DNA from: Fen-1258 sp947085815
GTDB lineage: Bacteria > Bacteroidota > Ignavibacteria > Ignavibacteriales > Melioribacteraceae
Length of the DNA stretch: 64,000 nt
NCBI GenBank assembly: GCA_947085815.1
Contig: CAMTXU010000024.1
Coordinates: 7,027-71,026 of the forward strand
Direction of reading: 5' to 3'
Below, piece by piece: positions 17,193 through 26,335 of the stretch. Under the pieces are notes generated by a model that had not been told where the DNA came from, ran no database searches, and was given only the letters and a program-made list of their open reading frames with translations. Position numbers and translations under genes: made by a program. Position 1 is the first letter of the stretch, and each line of letters starts with the position of its first letter.

Positions 17193-18632
17193 TCATTCAC
17201 ACGCATCGCAATTTGAGCATGGTTGTTCGCCTGGAAAACCGAAATAATCGGAAATGAAAACCCTTCTGCATGTAATTGATTTGAAGTAGTTCACAACCGA
17301 GAGAAGTTTTTTGTTATCGTTCGTTAATTTTTCTTTAAGATAGGAATCGTCATGTAACTCATGCGGAAGCTCATCAACAATTTGAAGATTTTTATTATCT
17401 ACAGAACCCTCGGTTACCCCGTAACGGTCTAGCATAGATAAAACAGTTTCAACTCGGAAATCGCTCTTGTCCTTGAAACTCATCTGTTCTCTTAAATAAT
17501 CAGTTCCCATTGAGTTAACCGAATCCAGATTTGATTTTAAGATGTCAAACATTCGTGAATAGTAATTTGCGTCTGGATTTGCCCACTTGATAAATTCCAT
17601 TTGTGTGTAGAGATCCTGCTGATTATAAAGAAGCATACAGAGAGAATCTTCACCATCTCTGCCGGCTCTTCCGATCTCCTGATAATAAGATTCGATTGAG
17701 GAAGGAACTTCGGCATGAATTACAAAACGAATGTCCGGTTTATCTATTCCCATACCAAAAGCGTTTGTTGCAAGAATTAATTTTTGTTTACCCGCAAGAA
17801 AATCCCGTTGTGTACGTTTTCTTTGCTGAGGTTCCAACTTTCCATGATAGATGCCGTGTTTATATCCTTTATCGCTAAGAATCTGAGAATAATATTCCAA
17901 TTTTTTGATTAGAGCAAAATAAATTATTCCCGATCCTTGATACTTATCCAGCACTTTATAAATGGCACTCAGTGTTTCTTTTTCATCATAAACGTCTGTT
18001 GTTTCAAGCCGGAGATTTGGTCTTTCAATTCCTTCATGAAAAATTTTGATTTCGCTTTTGGTAAGACCCAGTTTTGAAATTATATCTTTCTGTACCTCCG
18101 GAGTTGCTGTAGCAGTTAATGCTATAGTTAGCGGATTGTTGAGTAGCGCACGGAACTCTGCTATCCGGGAGTAATCGGGGCGGAAATCATGTCCCCATTC
18201 AGAAATGCAGTGTGCCTCATCAACAGCGAGCATTGAAACATTAGCACTCTTTATTGCATCAACAAATTCTTGCTTCCGAAATCTTTCCGGAGTTACATAT
18301 AAGAGTTTTATTTTTCCATCAACAAACCTCTTTAATCTATCTTTACGTTGTTCCGGCGTTACGGTTGAATTGATAAACTCTGCGGGAATATTTTTCTTTT
18401 TTAATGCGTCTACCTGATCCTGCATCAAAGCGATGAGGGGACTAATTACAAGAGTGCCTCCATCCAAAAGGAGAGCGGGTAGCTGGTAACAAATTGATTT
18501 ACCCCCGCCGGTTGGCATTAATACAAGACAATGTTGCTTCTCGGAGAGGAGCCGCGTTATAATATTTTCCTGCTCACCTCTAAATGTATTATGACCAAAA
18601 TATTTTGTTAATACTTCTTTGTAGGAATTCAT
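17193..18632 (-). CDS. recQ: Short RecQ-family ATP-dependent DNA helicase
   Basis: A superfamily 2 helicase that unwinds DNA 3' to 5' during repair. Motifs include Walker A TGGGKS, AVDEAHCISEWGHDFR, ALTATATPEV and the QEIGRAGRDG motif VI. The C-terminus is a four-cysteine zinc site (TCRR ... CSNCDAC), and the protein stops one residue later, so it has no winged-helix or HRDC domain. This resembles RecS-type short RecQs or a truncated gene. The ATG at 18632 is preferred (479 aa), because the longer frame adds 46 non-family residues. GAGAG lies just upstream. Confidence 0.88.
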   Translation of the reverse strand: MNSYKEVLTKYFGHNTFRGEQENIITRLLSEKQHCLVLMPTGGGKSICYQLPALLLDGGTLVISPLIALMQDQVDALKKKNIPAEFINSTVTPEQRKDRLKRFVDGKIKLLYVTPERFRKQEFVDAIKSANVSMLAVDEAHCISEWGHDFRPDYSRIAEFRALLNNPLTIALTATATPEVQKDIISKLGLTKSEIKIFHEGIERPNLRLETTDVYDEKETLSAIYKVLDKYQGSGIIYFALIKKLEYYSQILSDKGYKHGIYHGKLEPQQRKRTQRDFLAGKQKLILATNAFGMGIDKPDIRFVIHAEVPSSIESYYQEIGRAGRDGEDSLCMLLYNQQDLYTQMEFIKWANPDANYYSRMFDILKSNLDSVNSMGTDYLREQMSFKDKSDFRVETVLSMLDRYGVTEGSVDNKNLQIVDELPHELHDDSYLKEKLTNDNKKLLSVVNYFKSITCRRVFISDYFGFPGEQPCSNCDACE

Positions 18633-18929
18633 CAACTCTCTCTGAAACTTTGAACACAATTTATTACTAATCAAATTCTTTTGATAGTGCCGACTTGAGA
18701 AATCGAAATCAAAATATCTTAGTAGAACGAGGGCAATCAGCTCAATTAAATTGCCGAAAGGGAAATACATTGGGTAAAACTGCTCCGGAAAAATTAACTT
18801 TTATTAACATCCCCTTCTATCCCTCTTCGATTGTAGGTGAAATATTTTTTCATGATATTAAAACAAATATTTTAACTAGACAGGTCCAACTAATTGATTA
18901 TTCCATTGCAAAAAGAAGAGGTTATTGGT

Positions 18930-21377
18930 ATGGCAAAGCAGGAAAGGAAAAACTACTTCACTCTATTTTCTATTTATCTGTTAATCTCATTTCTCTTCAT
19001 AGGAAGAGCATATGCACAGGCAGACTTATCATTTCAAGTTCCTCCCAAAGAAATTTTGGAACTGGTGGATATCAAACAACCGCCAATTCCAATTATTGAT
19101 AAGAATGTGAACTATATTTTTTTTATGGAACGTCCCACATTTAAATCGTTGAAAGAGTTATCGGAGAACGAACTTAGATTGGCAGGAATTAGAATTAACA
19201 CTAAGACATTCAACGGCTCACGCGGAACTTATTTTATAGGGATGACAATGCAAAACGCGCAAACCGGAAAGAATATTTCCATTACCGGATTGCCGAAAGA
19301 TTACAAGATCGAATACCCATCTTTTTCGCCTAACTACAATTACTTTTCATTTGTAAACTCTTCTAATGATGGATTAGAATTATGGGTTGTTAATGTTAAG
19401 AATGGCAACGCCAAAAAGATATCTTCAACAAAGTTATCTGCAGTAACCGGAAGACCTTATCGATGGTCATCAGATGAAAAGTTTCTTTATTGTTTTGTAC
19501 GCAATTCAGCTAAACCAACATTTCAGGAAAAGGAATTACCTACGGGTCCAGCAGTTCAGGAAGCAACCGGAACTAAAGCACCCGTTAGAACATACCAGGA
19601 TTTGCTGAAAAACCATAACGATGAGATAAAATTTGAATACTACGCCTCCGCATCAATTGTTAAAATATTTCTTGATGGAAAAGTCACTCCTTTTATGCCT
19701 GCCAACATTTACAAGAGTTTTGAACCGTCTCCGGATGGTAATTACATCTTAACAGAAGAAGTGAACAAACCATTTTCATATCAGTTGCCCTATTTTCAAT
19801 TTCCGTACAGTGTTAAAGCATACGATAAGACAGGAGTTTTAGTTAAAGAGCTTGCATCGAAACCGTTGCAGGACAAAATTCCTACAAGTTTTGATGCAGT
19901 AGAAGCCGGCATGAGAGATTTCTCTTGGCGGAGCGATAAACCCGCAACTGTAGTTTGGTGCGAAGCTCAAGATGGAGGCGATCCCTCTAAACAAGCTGAG
20001 AAGAGAGATAAAATCTTTCAACTCGATGCGCCATTTAAAGGCGAGGGAAAATTCTTAACTGCTACATTGAATCGGTTCCGCGGAATAACATGGGGCGATA
20101 ATTCCGTTGCAATTATGAGCGATTCGTGGCGTAAAAATAGAAACTCTAAATCATACTTGTTTAATCCCGAAACAGCGGATGAAAATCCAAAAATAATTTA
20201 CGACGGATCGAGTGAAGATCTTTATAATCACCCGGGAAGATTTGTTACCGAACCAAATAAGTTTAATGAAAATACTCTTCTCTTCAGTCAAGATAAAAGC
20301 AAGCTGTATCTTATCGGCGAAGGTTTCTCACCTGAAGGCAGTAAACCTTTTGTTGATGAATACAATATCAAAACAGGTGAAAAGAAAAGATTATGGAGAG
20401 CCGAAGGAAAAGATACTTATGAATCAATCACAAGAATAATTGACATTCAAAAAAATCTTCTTCTCACTAGAATTGAGGGAGTTAAAAATTTTCCAAATTA
20501 TTTTATGAGAAACATCGCGTCTAACGAAACTCCAAAACAGATAACTTTCGTTCCAAGTCCGTATAAGTCATTCGAAAATGTATCAAAGCAAAAAATCTTT
20601 TATAAACGGGAAGACGGAGTTGACCTTTCTGCAACTTTATATCTTCCTGCAGGATATGATAAAACACAGGGGAGATTACCTATGCTGATGGAAGCCTACC
20701 CGACTGAATTCAAAGACCCAAACGCTGCGGGAATGGTGCGTGACTCGCCGTATCGATTTATTTCATTGAATTATGGTTCTCCTATATTTTGGGCGGCACG
20801 CGGATATGCTGTAATGGAAGGAGCGGCATTCCCAATAGTTGGAAAAGGGAAGGAAGAGCCAAACGATACGTACATAGAGCAGTTAGTTGCTAACGCGCGG
20901 GCTGCCATTAAGGCGGTGGATGATATGAGTGTTGTGGACCCTAAACGTGTTGCAGTGATGGGACATTCTTACGGAGCGTTCATGACGGCAAATTTGCTGG
21001 CTCATTCTGATCTGTTCGCAGCAGGTATTGCACGCAGCGGCGCGTATAATAGAACTCTTACTCCGTTCGGCTTTCAAGCGGAAGAAAGAACTTATTGGCA
21101 AGCTAAAGAAGTTTACAATAAAATGTCACCGTTCAATTATGCCGATCAACTTAAAACTCCAATTTTATTAATACACGGTGAGCTTGACAATAACAGCGGA
21201 ACATTTCCCATCAACAGTGAAAGACTTTTTGCCGCATTAAAAGGACTTGGCGGAATCACGCGCTTAGTATTCTTGCCGTATGAAAGTCACGGCTATGCTG
21301 CAAAAGAAAATATTTTACACATGCTCTGGGAAATGGATTCCTGGTTAGAGAAATATGTGAAGAATAAGAAGCTATAA
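18930..21377 (+). CDS. Secreted S9-family prolyl oligopeptidase
   Basis: An exported serine peptidase of about 815 aa with a signal peptide ending in AYAQ. Residues to about 570 form a beta-propeller-like region. The C-terminal alpha/beta hydrolase has the nucleophile in GHSYGAFM, the acid in GELDNNSG and the histidine in ESHGY. The overall form, including the double YP/SPYRFISLNYGSP segments, is closest to the glutamyl-endopeptidase-like S9D branch. The ATG at 18930 has AGAGG 9 bases upstream and places the signal peptide at the N-terminus, so it is preferred over 18894. Its probable role is periplasmic peptide digestion. Confidence 0.9.
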   Translation: MAKQERKNYFTLFSIYLLISFLFIGRAYAQADLSFQVPPKEILELVDIKQPPIPIIDKNVNYIFFMERPTFKSLKELSENELRLAGIRINTKTFNGSRGTYFIGMTMQNAQTGKNISITGLPKDYKIEYPSFSPNYNYFSFVNSSNDGLELWVVNVKNGNAKKISSTKLSAVTGRPYRWSSDEKFLYCFVRNSAKPTFQEKELPTGPAVQEATGTKAPVRTYQDLLKNHNDEIKFEYYASASIVKIFLDGKVTPFMPANIYKSFEPSPDGNYILTEEVNKPFSYQLPYFQFPYSVKAYDKTGVLVKELASKPLQDKIPTSFDAVEAGMRDFSWRSDKPATVVWCEAQDGGDPSKQAEKRDKIFQLDAPFKGEGKFLTATLNRFRGITWGDNSVAIMSDSWRKNRNSKSYLFNPETADENPKIIYDGSSEDLYNHPGRFVTEPNKFNENTLLFSQDKSKLYLIGEGFSPEGSKPFVDEYNIKTGEKKRLWRAEGKDTYESITRIIDIQKNLLLTRIEGVKNFPNYFMRNIASNETPKQITFVPSPYKSFENVSKQKIFYKREDGVDLSATLYLPAGYDKTQGRLPMLMEAYPTEFKDPNAAGMVRDSPYRFISLNYGSPIFWAARGYAVMEGAAFPIVGKGKEEPNDTYIEQLVANARAAIKAVDDMSVVDPKRVAVMGHSYGAFMTANLLAHSDLFAAGIARSGAYNRTLTPFGFQAEERTYWQAKEVYNKMSPFNYADQLKTPILLIHGELDNNSGTFPINSERLFAALKGLGGITRLVFLPYESHGYAAKENILHMLWEMDSWLEKYVKNKKL

Positions 21378-21395
21378 CCCTTTGATTTTTTATTT

Positions 21396-21532
21396 GAAAA
21401 GAGGTTGTCTCAAAAAGTTAATAAGTCATTTTCAAACGAAGTGAAAAATCTTCTTGATTGAAAACTAAAGATTCTCACGTCGCTTCGCTCCTTAGAATGA
21501 CAGTTTAGAGACTTTTTGAACAACCTCTTTTC
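21396..21532. repeat. Terminal-inverted-repeat element, family C, with GTCATT core
   Basis: A 137-bp element whose outer 13 bases are perfect inverted repeats (GAAAAGAGGTTGT / ACAACCTCTTTTC), extended inwards by CTCAAAAAGT / ACTTTTTGA. The interior 21425-21501 is a second dyad starting GTCATTTTC and ending GAATGAC. It fills the gap between the convergent S9 peptidase and BaiN genes. It looks like a small non-autonomous transposon. Confidence 0.8.
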
Positions 21533-21555
21533 TTTTTCTAAGTAGAATGAATCAT

Positions 21556-22731
21556 TCAAACAAATTGACCAGCGCAGTATCCGGAAGACCACGCCCACTG
21601 AAAATTATAACCGCCCAGCCAACCGGTCACATCCACAACTTCTCCGATGAAATAAAGTCCGCTTACTTTTTTGCACTCAAATGTTTTTGAAGAAAGTTCG
21701 TTAGTATCAATTCCTCCTACTGTTACTTCCGCCTTTCCAAATCCTTCAGTGCCGGAGGGAATTACGCGCCATTGATGAAAAGTTTTTGCGATCTCTGAAA
21801 TCTCTTTTTCGTTGTATTGGTTTACCGGCGTATCGTCATGAAATAAATTTAAAAACCTATGAGCAATACGCTTTGTAAGTAAGGTTGAAATCAAATTTTT
21901 CAATTCAACTTTGGGTTTTTCACTCTTCCAATTTTTTATTAATTCGTCTAAATCAACGCCGGGTAGAAAGTTTATTGAAATTTCTTCTCCTTCATTCCAG
22001 TAATTTGATATCTGTAATATTGCCGGTCCGCTCAATCCTTTGTGGGTGAATAGGATCGAACCGGTGAATGATTGTCCTTTACAGGTAACAATTGCCTCGG
22101 CAGAAACACCAGCAAGATCGCCAATTGTTTTGAGTGTTCGGTCACTTAATAAAAGGGGAACTAAACCGGGTTTGCATGGAATAATATTTACCCCAAATTG
22201 ATGGGCAATGTTGTAACCAAAACTTGTCGCTCCGATCTTAGGAATTGATAATCCGCCGCTAGCAATAACAAGAGATTCTGATTCAAAATCTCCAAGATCA
22301 GTTCCAACGGTAAAATTATTTTTTTTCTCAATCGACTGAACCGAGCAGCTAGTGTGAATTGTAACTTCACCAATCTCACATTCTTTCAAAAGAAGATTAA
22401 CTATCTCAACACTTTTGTTGTCGCAGAAAAGTTGTCCCAATTCTTTTTCATGATATGGAATATTGTACTTCTCGACCAGATTAATAAAATCGTGTTGTGT
22501 AAATCTGCTTAATGCCGATTTGCAAAAGTGGGGATTATTAGAGAGAAAATTATTCGGGTCAACTGTGATGTTCGTAAAATTACACCTTCCGCCGCCGGAG
22601 ATTAATATTTTTTTCCCCACCTTTTCGGAATGATCTATTAAAAGAACTTTTCTGTTTCTTTTTCCGGCTGTTAATGCGCACATTAATCCAGAGGCTCCGG
22701 CGCCGATCACAATAACATCAAAATGATTCAC
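21556..22731 (-). CDS. BaiN/HI0933-like flavoprotein
   Basis: An FAD-dependent oxidoreductase of 391 aa. The N-terminus has the dinucleotide-binding GAGASGLMCALTAG, followed by GKKILISGGGRCNFTN. The C-terminus has the family signature FIGEVVDVTGWLGGYNFQWAWSSG. The family (HI0933-like, sometimes annotated as BaiN or an aminoacetone oxidase) is widespread but its substrate is not established. It is cytoplasmic and transcribed alone. The ATG start gives MNHFDVIVIGAG, which fits the family. Confidence 0.93.
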   Translation of the reverse strand: MNHFDVIVIGAGASGLMCALTAGKRNRKVLLIDHSEKVGKKILISGGGRCNFTNITVDPNNFLSNNPHFCKSALSRFTQHDFINLVEKYNIPYHEKELGQLFCDNKSVEIVNLLLKECEIGEVTIHTSCSVQSIEKKNNFTVGTDLGDFESESLVIASGGLSIPKIGATSFGYNIAHQFGVNIIPCKPGLVPLLLSDRTLKTIGDLAGVSAEAIVTCKGQSFTGSILFTHKGLSGPAILQISNYWNEGEEISINFLPGVDLDELIKNWKSEKPKVELKNLISTLLTKRIAHRFLNLFHDDTPVNQYNEKEISEIAKTFHQWRVIPSGTEGFGKAEVTVGGIDTNELSSKTFECKKVSGLYFIGEVVDVTGWLGGYNFQWAWSSGYCAGQFV

Positions 22732-22952
22732 TAGTTTCCAATTTTCTTATTGTAAAATAAGTTTTTGATTCTAAAGAAGTCCAAAAATTCAGAGCAAATT
22801 TGGGTGAGAAATATATTGCAAGCCTAGTGCAAAGCTTCTCTGCGACTCAGCGCCTATCTGGTAAAAAATAAACCGCAGAGACGTAAAGGAAACATATTTT
22901 TAAATGTGGAATAGAACAAATGCTTCATTAAGAAGTATATTTGCTTCAACAA

Positions 22953-24137
22953 ATGAGAAGAAAAGTGACTAAGGTATTTTTAAGAAAGAATGAAGAACGA
23001 AGAGTTAAAAAAGGTCATCTATGGATTTTCAGTAACGAGATTGAAAAAGTAGAAGGGGATGCCGTCAAGGGTGATCTTGTACACGTATACGATTCTCGCA
23101 ACAATTTTATCGGTAGCGGCTTTTATAACGCCCATTCTCTTATCGCAGTACGTATAATTTCACACAAAGAAGAAATTGATCTGCCAAATCTTTTTAAGGA
23201 ACGATTGCACACAGCTTATAACCTTAGAAAATTTGTCTATCCCAATCGAAGCTCATTTAGGATGGTCTTTAGCGAAAGTGATTTTCTACCCGGTTTAATA
23301 ATCGATAAATATAACGACACTTTTGTCATGCAAGTTTATGCAGCTGGTATCGAAAAAAATATTAAGGTAATTGTAAAAATATTAGAAGAAGAATTCTCGG
23401 CTAAAAATATTTTTACTAAATCTGAAGAGCACTTCCGGATTCTAGAAGGACTGACTGTTGAAAACAAAGTCTATCTTGGTGAAATGGGGAAGGAAAATGT
23501 TTTCGATGGAGCAGTGACATTCAACATTAATTTTTTGACAGGGCATAAAACCGGTTTCTATTTTGATCAGTGCGATAACCGTGAGTTTTTTGGAAAATTC
23601 TGCAAGGAAAAAGTTGTGCTTGATTGTTTCTGTAACTCGGGTGGGTTTGGTTTGCACGCTGCTTTTAACAGTGCAAAATCTGTTGAGTTTGTAGATTCTT
23701 CATCCGAAGAGATAAAAAATGCACAAGTGAATTTTTCCCTTAACGGATTCAGTTGCAAAGCTGAATTTATCCAATCGGATGTTTTCGATTACCTTGAAAA
23801 ATGTAAGACTGAAAACAAAAAGTTTGATATCATCAATTTAGATCCGCCGGCATTCGCTAAGAGTAAAAAAACTTTAGCAACTGCTATCAAGGGATATGAG
23901 AAGCTGAACCGCCTGGCAATGGAACTGTTGAAAGACGGCGGTATATTGTTTACTTCGTCTTGTTCGCATCATCTGAAAGAAGAAATGTTTTTAGATGCAA
24001 TCAATACAGCTGCTCTTAAAGCCGGAAAGAAAATCCAGATGTTCTATTTCAACAATGCTTCGTTAGATCACCCGTCCTTACCGGCAATGGAAGAAACGGT
24101 TTATTTGAAGTTTGCCGGCGTACGGGTTGTTAAATAG
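22953..24137 (+). CDS. RlmI-like PUA-containing class I methyltransferase
   Basis: An SAM-dependent methyltransferase of about 394 aa related to RlmI/RlmK-type 23S rRNA enzymes. The N-terminal PUA domain (KGHLWIFSNEIEKV) precedes an EEHF-type linker region and a Rossmann methyltransferase domain with LDCFCNSGGFGLHA for SAM binding and the NLDPPAFAKSK motif IV. The C-terminus has LFTSSCSHH, typical of the group. The ATG at 22953 is preferred over a TTG at 22941. The TAG stop (24135-24137) lies inside a family A repeat. Confidence 0.9.
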   Translation: MRRKVTKVFLRKNEERRVKKGHLWIFSNEIEKVEGDAVKGDLVHVYDSRNNFIGSGFYNAHSLIAVRIISHKEEIDLPNLFKERLHTAYNLRKFVYPNRSSFRMVFSESDFLPGLIIDKYNDTFVMQVYAAGIEKNIKVIVKILEEEFSAKNIFTKSEEHFRILEGLTVENKVYLGEMGKENVFDGAVTFNINFLTGHKTGFYFDQCDNREFFGKFCKEKVVLDCFCNSGGFGLHAAFNSAKSVEFVDSSSEEIKNAQVNFSLNGFSCKAEFIQSDVFDYLEKCKTENKKFDIINLDPPAFAKSKKTLATAIKGYEKLNRLAMELLKDGGILFTSSCSHHLKEEMFLDAINTAALKAGKKIQMFYFNNASLDHPSLPAMEETVYLKFAGVRVVK

Positions 24138-24226
24138 AACGCTGATCGTTATGTCCGAAGGACTCCTATGGAGATCTTTTATGATCATAAGAAATCATAA
24201 TCATCATAATAATCTGCGTGCCATTT
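24133..24226. repeat. Inverted-repeat element, family A
   Basis: It begins AATAGAACGCTGATCG and contains ATGTCCGAAGGACTCC, as in the copy at 11764-11866. The right end (TCTGCGTGCCATTT) is a weaker inverted match. The first bases overlap the stop codon of the preceding methyltransferase gene. Confidence 0.75.
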
Positions 24227-24395
24227 GATGTCGCGATTGGTTTTAATTTCGCACTAAAAAAAGAACTCCAATTTTTTTATATTTGCCCCGCAAAAAAATC
24301 TAAACTATTAACAGATTTTAACAAGAATGCAGAAACTTTAGCTTCTTGGAGTTTGTAGAAAATCATTCGATATATTAAAACAGTGAGGGTTCAAA

Positions 24396-25379
24396 TTGGA
24401 TATTACAGCACTCAACGAGAAAATTAGAAAAGAGAGCGAGTTTATAGATGTTCTCTTAAACGAGATCGGGAAGACAATTGTCGGGCAGAAGGCAATGCTT
24501 GAGCGTCTTGTTGTTGGTTTGCTTGGCAACGGTCACATCTTGCTTGAAGGCGTACCGGGGTTGGCAAAAACTCTAGCAATAAAATCGCTTGCCACATCGA
24601 TGAAAGCAAAATTCCAGCGCATTCAGTTTACACCGGATCTTCTTCCGGCAGATCTAATCGGTACTTTGATCTATAATCAGAAAGATGGAAATTTTGCAAT
24701 TAAAAAAGGACCAATCTTTGCCAACTTCATTCTTGCTGATGAAATTAACCGCGCACCCGCTAAAGTTCAGAGTGCGCTTCTTGAAGCAATGCAGGAGAGA
24801 CAGGTAACTATTGGAGAATCTACATTTAAGTTAGATGATCCGTTTCTGGTATTGGCAACACAAAACCCGATTGAACAGGAAGGAACATATCCTTTACCGG
24901 AAGCGCAAGTTGATCGGTTTATGTTAAAGGTTAAGATCACTTATCCAACCCGTGAAGAGGAACAAAAAATTATGAAGATGAATTCAACAGGTGATGCACC
25001 TTTGATAAATTCTGTAATTTATCCCGAAGACATTCTCAAAGCCCGCAAGCTTGTTCAAGAAATTTATGTTGATGAAAAAATTGAAAGATACATTCTTGAT
25101 ATAGTTTTCGCTACACGTAATCCCAAAGATTTCGGATTAGATGAATTAACTGATTTAATTAGTTACGGAGGTTCGCCTCGCGCTTCAATAAATCTTGCAT
25201 TGGGTGCACGAGCAATGGCGTTTATACGACGCAGAGGTTACGTAATACCGGAAGATGTCCGTTCAATCTGTGCCGATGTAATGCGCCATCGTATTGCAGT
25301 TACATATGAAGCAGAAGCGGAAGACATTACTTCAGAAATAATTATCTCCAAGATACTTAACAAAATTGAGGTACCATAA
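24396..25379 (+). CDS. MoxR-family AAA ATPase, first gene of the Bat operon
   Basis: A 327-residue AAA+ ATPase that acts as a chaperone or assembly factor for vWA proteins. Walker A is GVPGLAKT, Walker B is ILADEINRAP, and sensor 1 lies in ATQNPIEQEGTYPLPEAQVDRF. The start is TTG at 24396 with AGGG 6 bases upstream; no ATG fits. A TATATTTG box at 24278-24285 could be part of a promoter, but I see no partner box. DUF58, BatA-BatE and related genes follow on the same strand, so this is the MoxR of an aerotolerance operon. Confidence 0.94.
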   Translation: MDITALNEKIRKESEFIDVLLNEIGKTIVGQKAMLERLVVGLLGNGHILLEGVPGLAKTLAIKSLATSMKAKFQRIQFTPDLLPADLIGTLIYNQKDGNFAIKKGPIFANFILADEINRAPAKVQSALLEAMQERQVTIGESTFKLDDPFLVLATQNPIEQEGTYPLPEAQVDRFMLKVKITYPTREEEQKIMKMNSTGDAPLINSVIYPEDILKARKLVQEIYVDEKIERYILDIVFATRNPKDFGLDELTDLISYGGSPRASINLALGARAMAFIRRRGYVIPEDVRSICADVMRHRIAVTYEAEAEDITSEIIISKILNKIEVP

Positions 25380-25459
25380 TTTTTATTTCTTGCTCTTGAT
25401 CTTGCTCTACAAAAAGCAGATTAAGATCATTAGCAAGTGCAAAAAAAAAATGAATTAAT

Positions 25460-26335
25460 ATGCTTACAAAAGAATTACTCAAACAAGTAAAGCAAATAGA
25501 AATTCGCACGCGCGGAGTTGTGAACGATGTATTCTCCGGAGAATATCATTCTGTATTCAAAGGTAGAGGTATGGAATTCTCTGAAGTGCGGGAATATAAT
25601 TTTGGAGACGACATTAGGAACATCGATTGGAATGTTACCGCACGTTTCGGTCATCCTTACATAAAAATATTTGAAGAGGAACGAGAACTTACAGTAATGC
25701 TTCTTGTTGATATGAGCGGCTCGCTTCTGTTTGGTTCGGTAGAAAAGACTAAACAGCAAATTGCCGCCGAGTTGAGTGCTATACTTGCTTTCTCTGCTTT
25801 GAAAAATAATGATAAAGTGGGATTGATTTTATTCACCGATAGAATTGAAAAGTTCGTTCCTCCAAGAAAAGGGAAAAGTCATTCGCTCAGAATAATTAGA
25901 GAAGTGCTTTCATTCGAACCGAAGGGAAAAATTACAAATATTCGTCAAGCACTGGAATATTTCAATCACACAATAAAAAAGAAAGCAATTGTGTTTTTGA
26001 TCTCCGATTACATTGACGGAGGTTACGATAAAATTTTACGAATCGTTGGAAAGAAACATGATTTAATTGGAATTGTTTTGCGCGATCCAAGAGAAAAATC
26101 TTTGCTCGATGCAGGATTAATAAAATTCCTTGATGCGGAAACAGGCGAGATCCGTTACTTAGATACCGGCGATAAAGCCGTTCGCAAATCGATTGTTGAT
26201 GAAAATAAACGATGGATGGAGTACCGCCGGCAGCTTTTTCTTTCGAGCAGGTTAGATTCTATAGATATTTCTACTTCCGGCTCATATATCAAACCGCTTG
26301 TTGATTTCTTTAAGCTGAGGGAAAAAAGATGGTAA
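25460..26335 (+). CDS. DUF58 protein of the Bat operon
   Basis: A 291-residue cytoplasmic protein with the DUF58 motif YNFGDDIRNIDWNVTAR and a degenerate vWA domain (LLVDMSGS; later IVFLISDYIDGG). DUF58 proteins accompany MoxR ATPases and are probably their clients or adaptors. It begins 80 bp after MoxR. Its end overlaps the next gene by 7 bases. No membrane segment is visible. Confidence 0.93.
   Translation: MLTKELLKQVKQIEIRTRGVVNDVFSGEYHSVFKGRGMEFSEVREYNFGDDIRNIDWNVTARFGHPYIKIFEEERELTVMLLVDMSGSLLFGSVEKTKQQIAAELSAILAFSALKNNDKVGLILFTDRIEKFVPPRKGKSHSLRIIREVLSFEPKGKITNIRQALEYFNHTIKKKAIVFLISDYIDGGYDKILRIVGKKHDLIGIVLRDPREKSLLDAGLIKFLDAETGEIRYLDTGDKAVRKSIVDENKRWMEYRRQLFLSSRLDSIDISTSGSYIKPLVDFFKLREKRW

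Noticed and set aside
16999..17196. 65-residue minus-strand frame next to recQ
   Set aside because: It is built from the dispersed repeat elements at 16961-17180 and continues no recQ domain.
21396..21532. Complete insertion sequence
   Set aside because: The inverted ends look transposon-like, but only 137 bp lie between them, with no room for a transposase.
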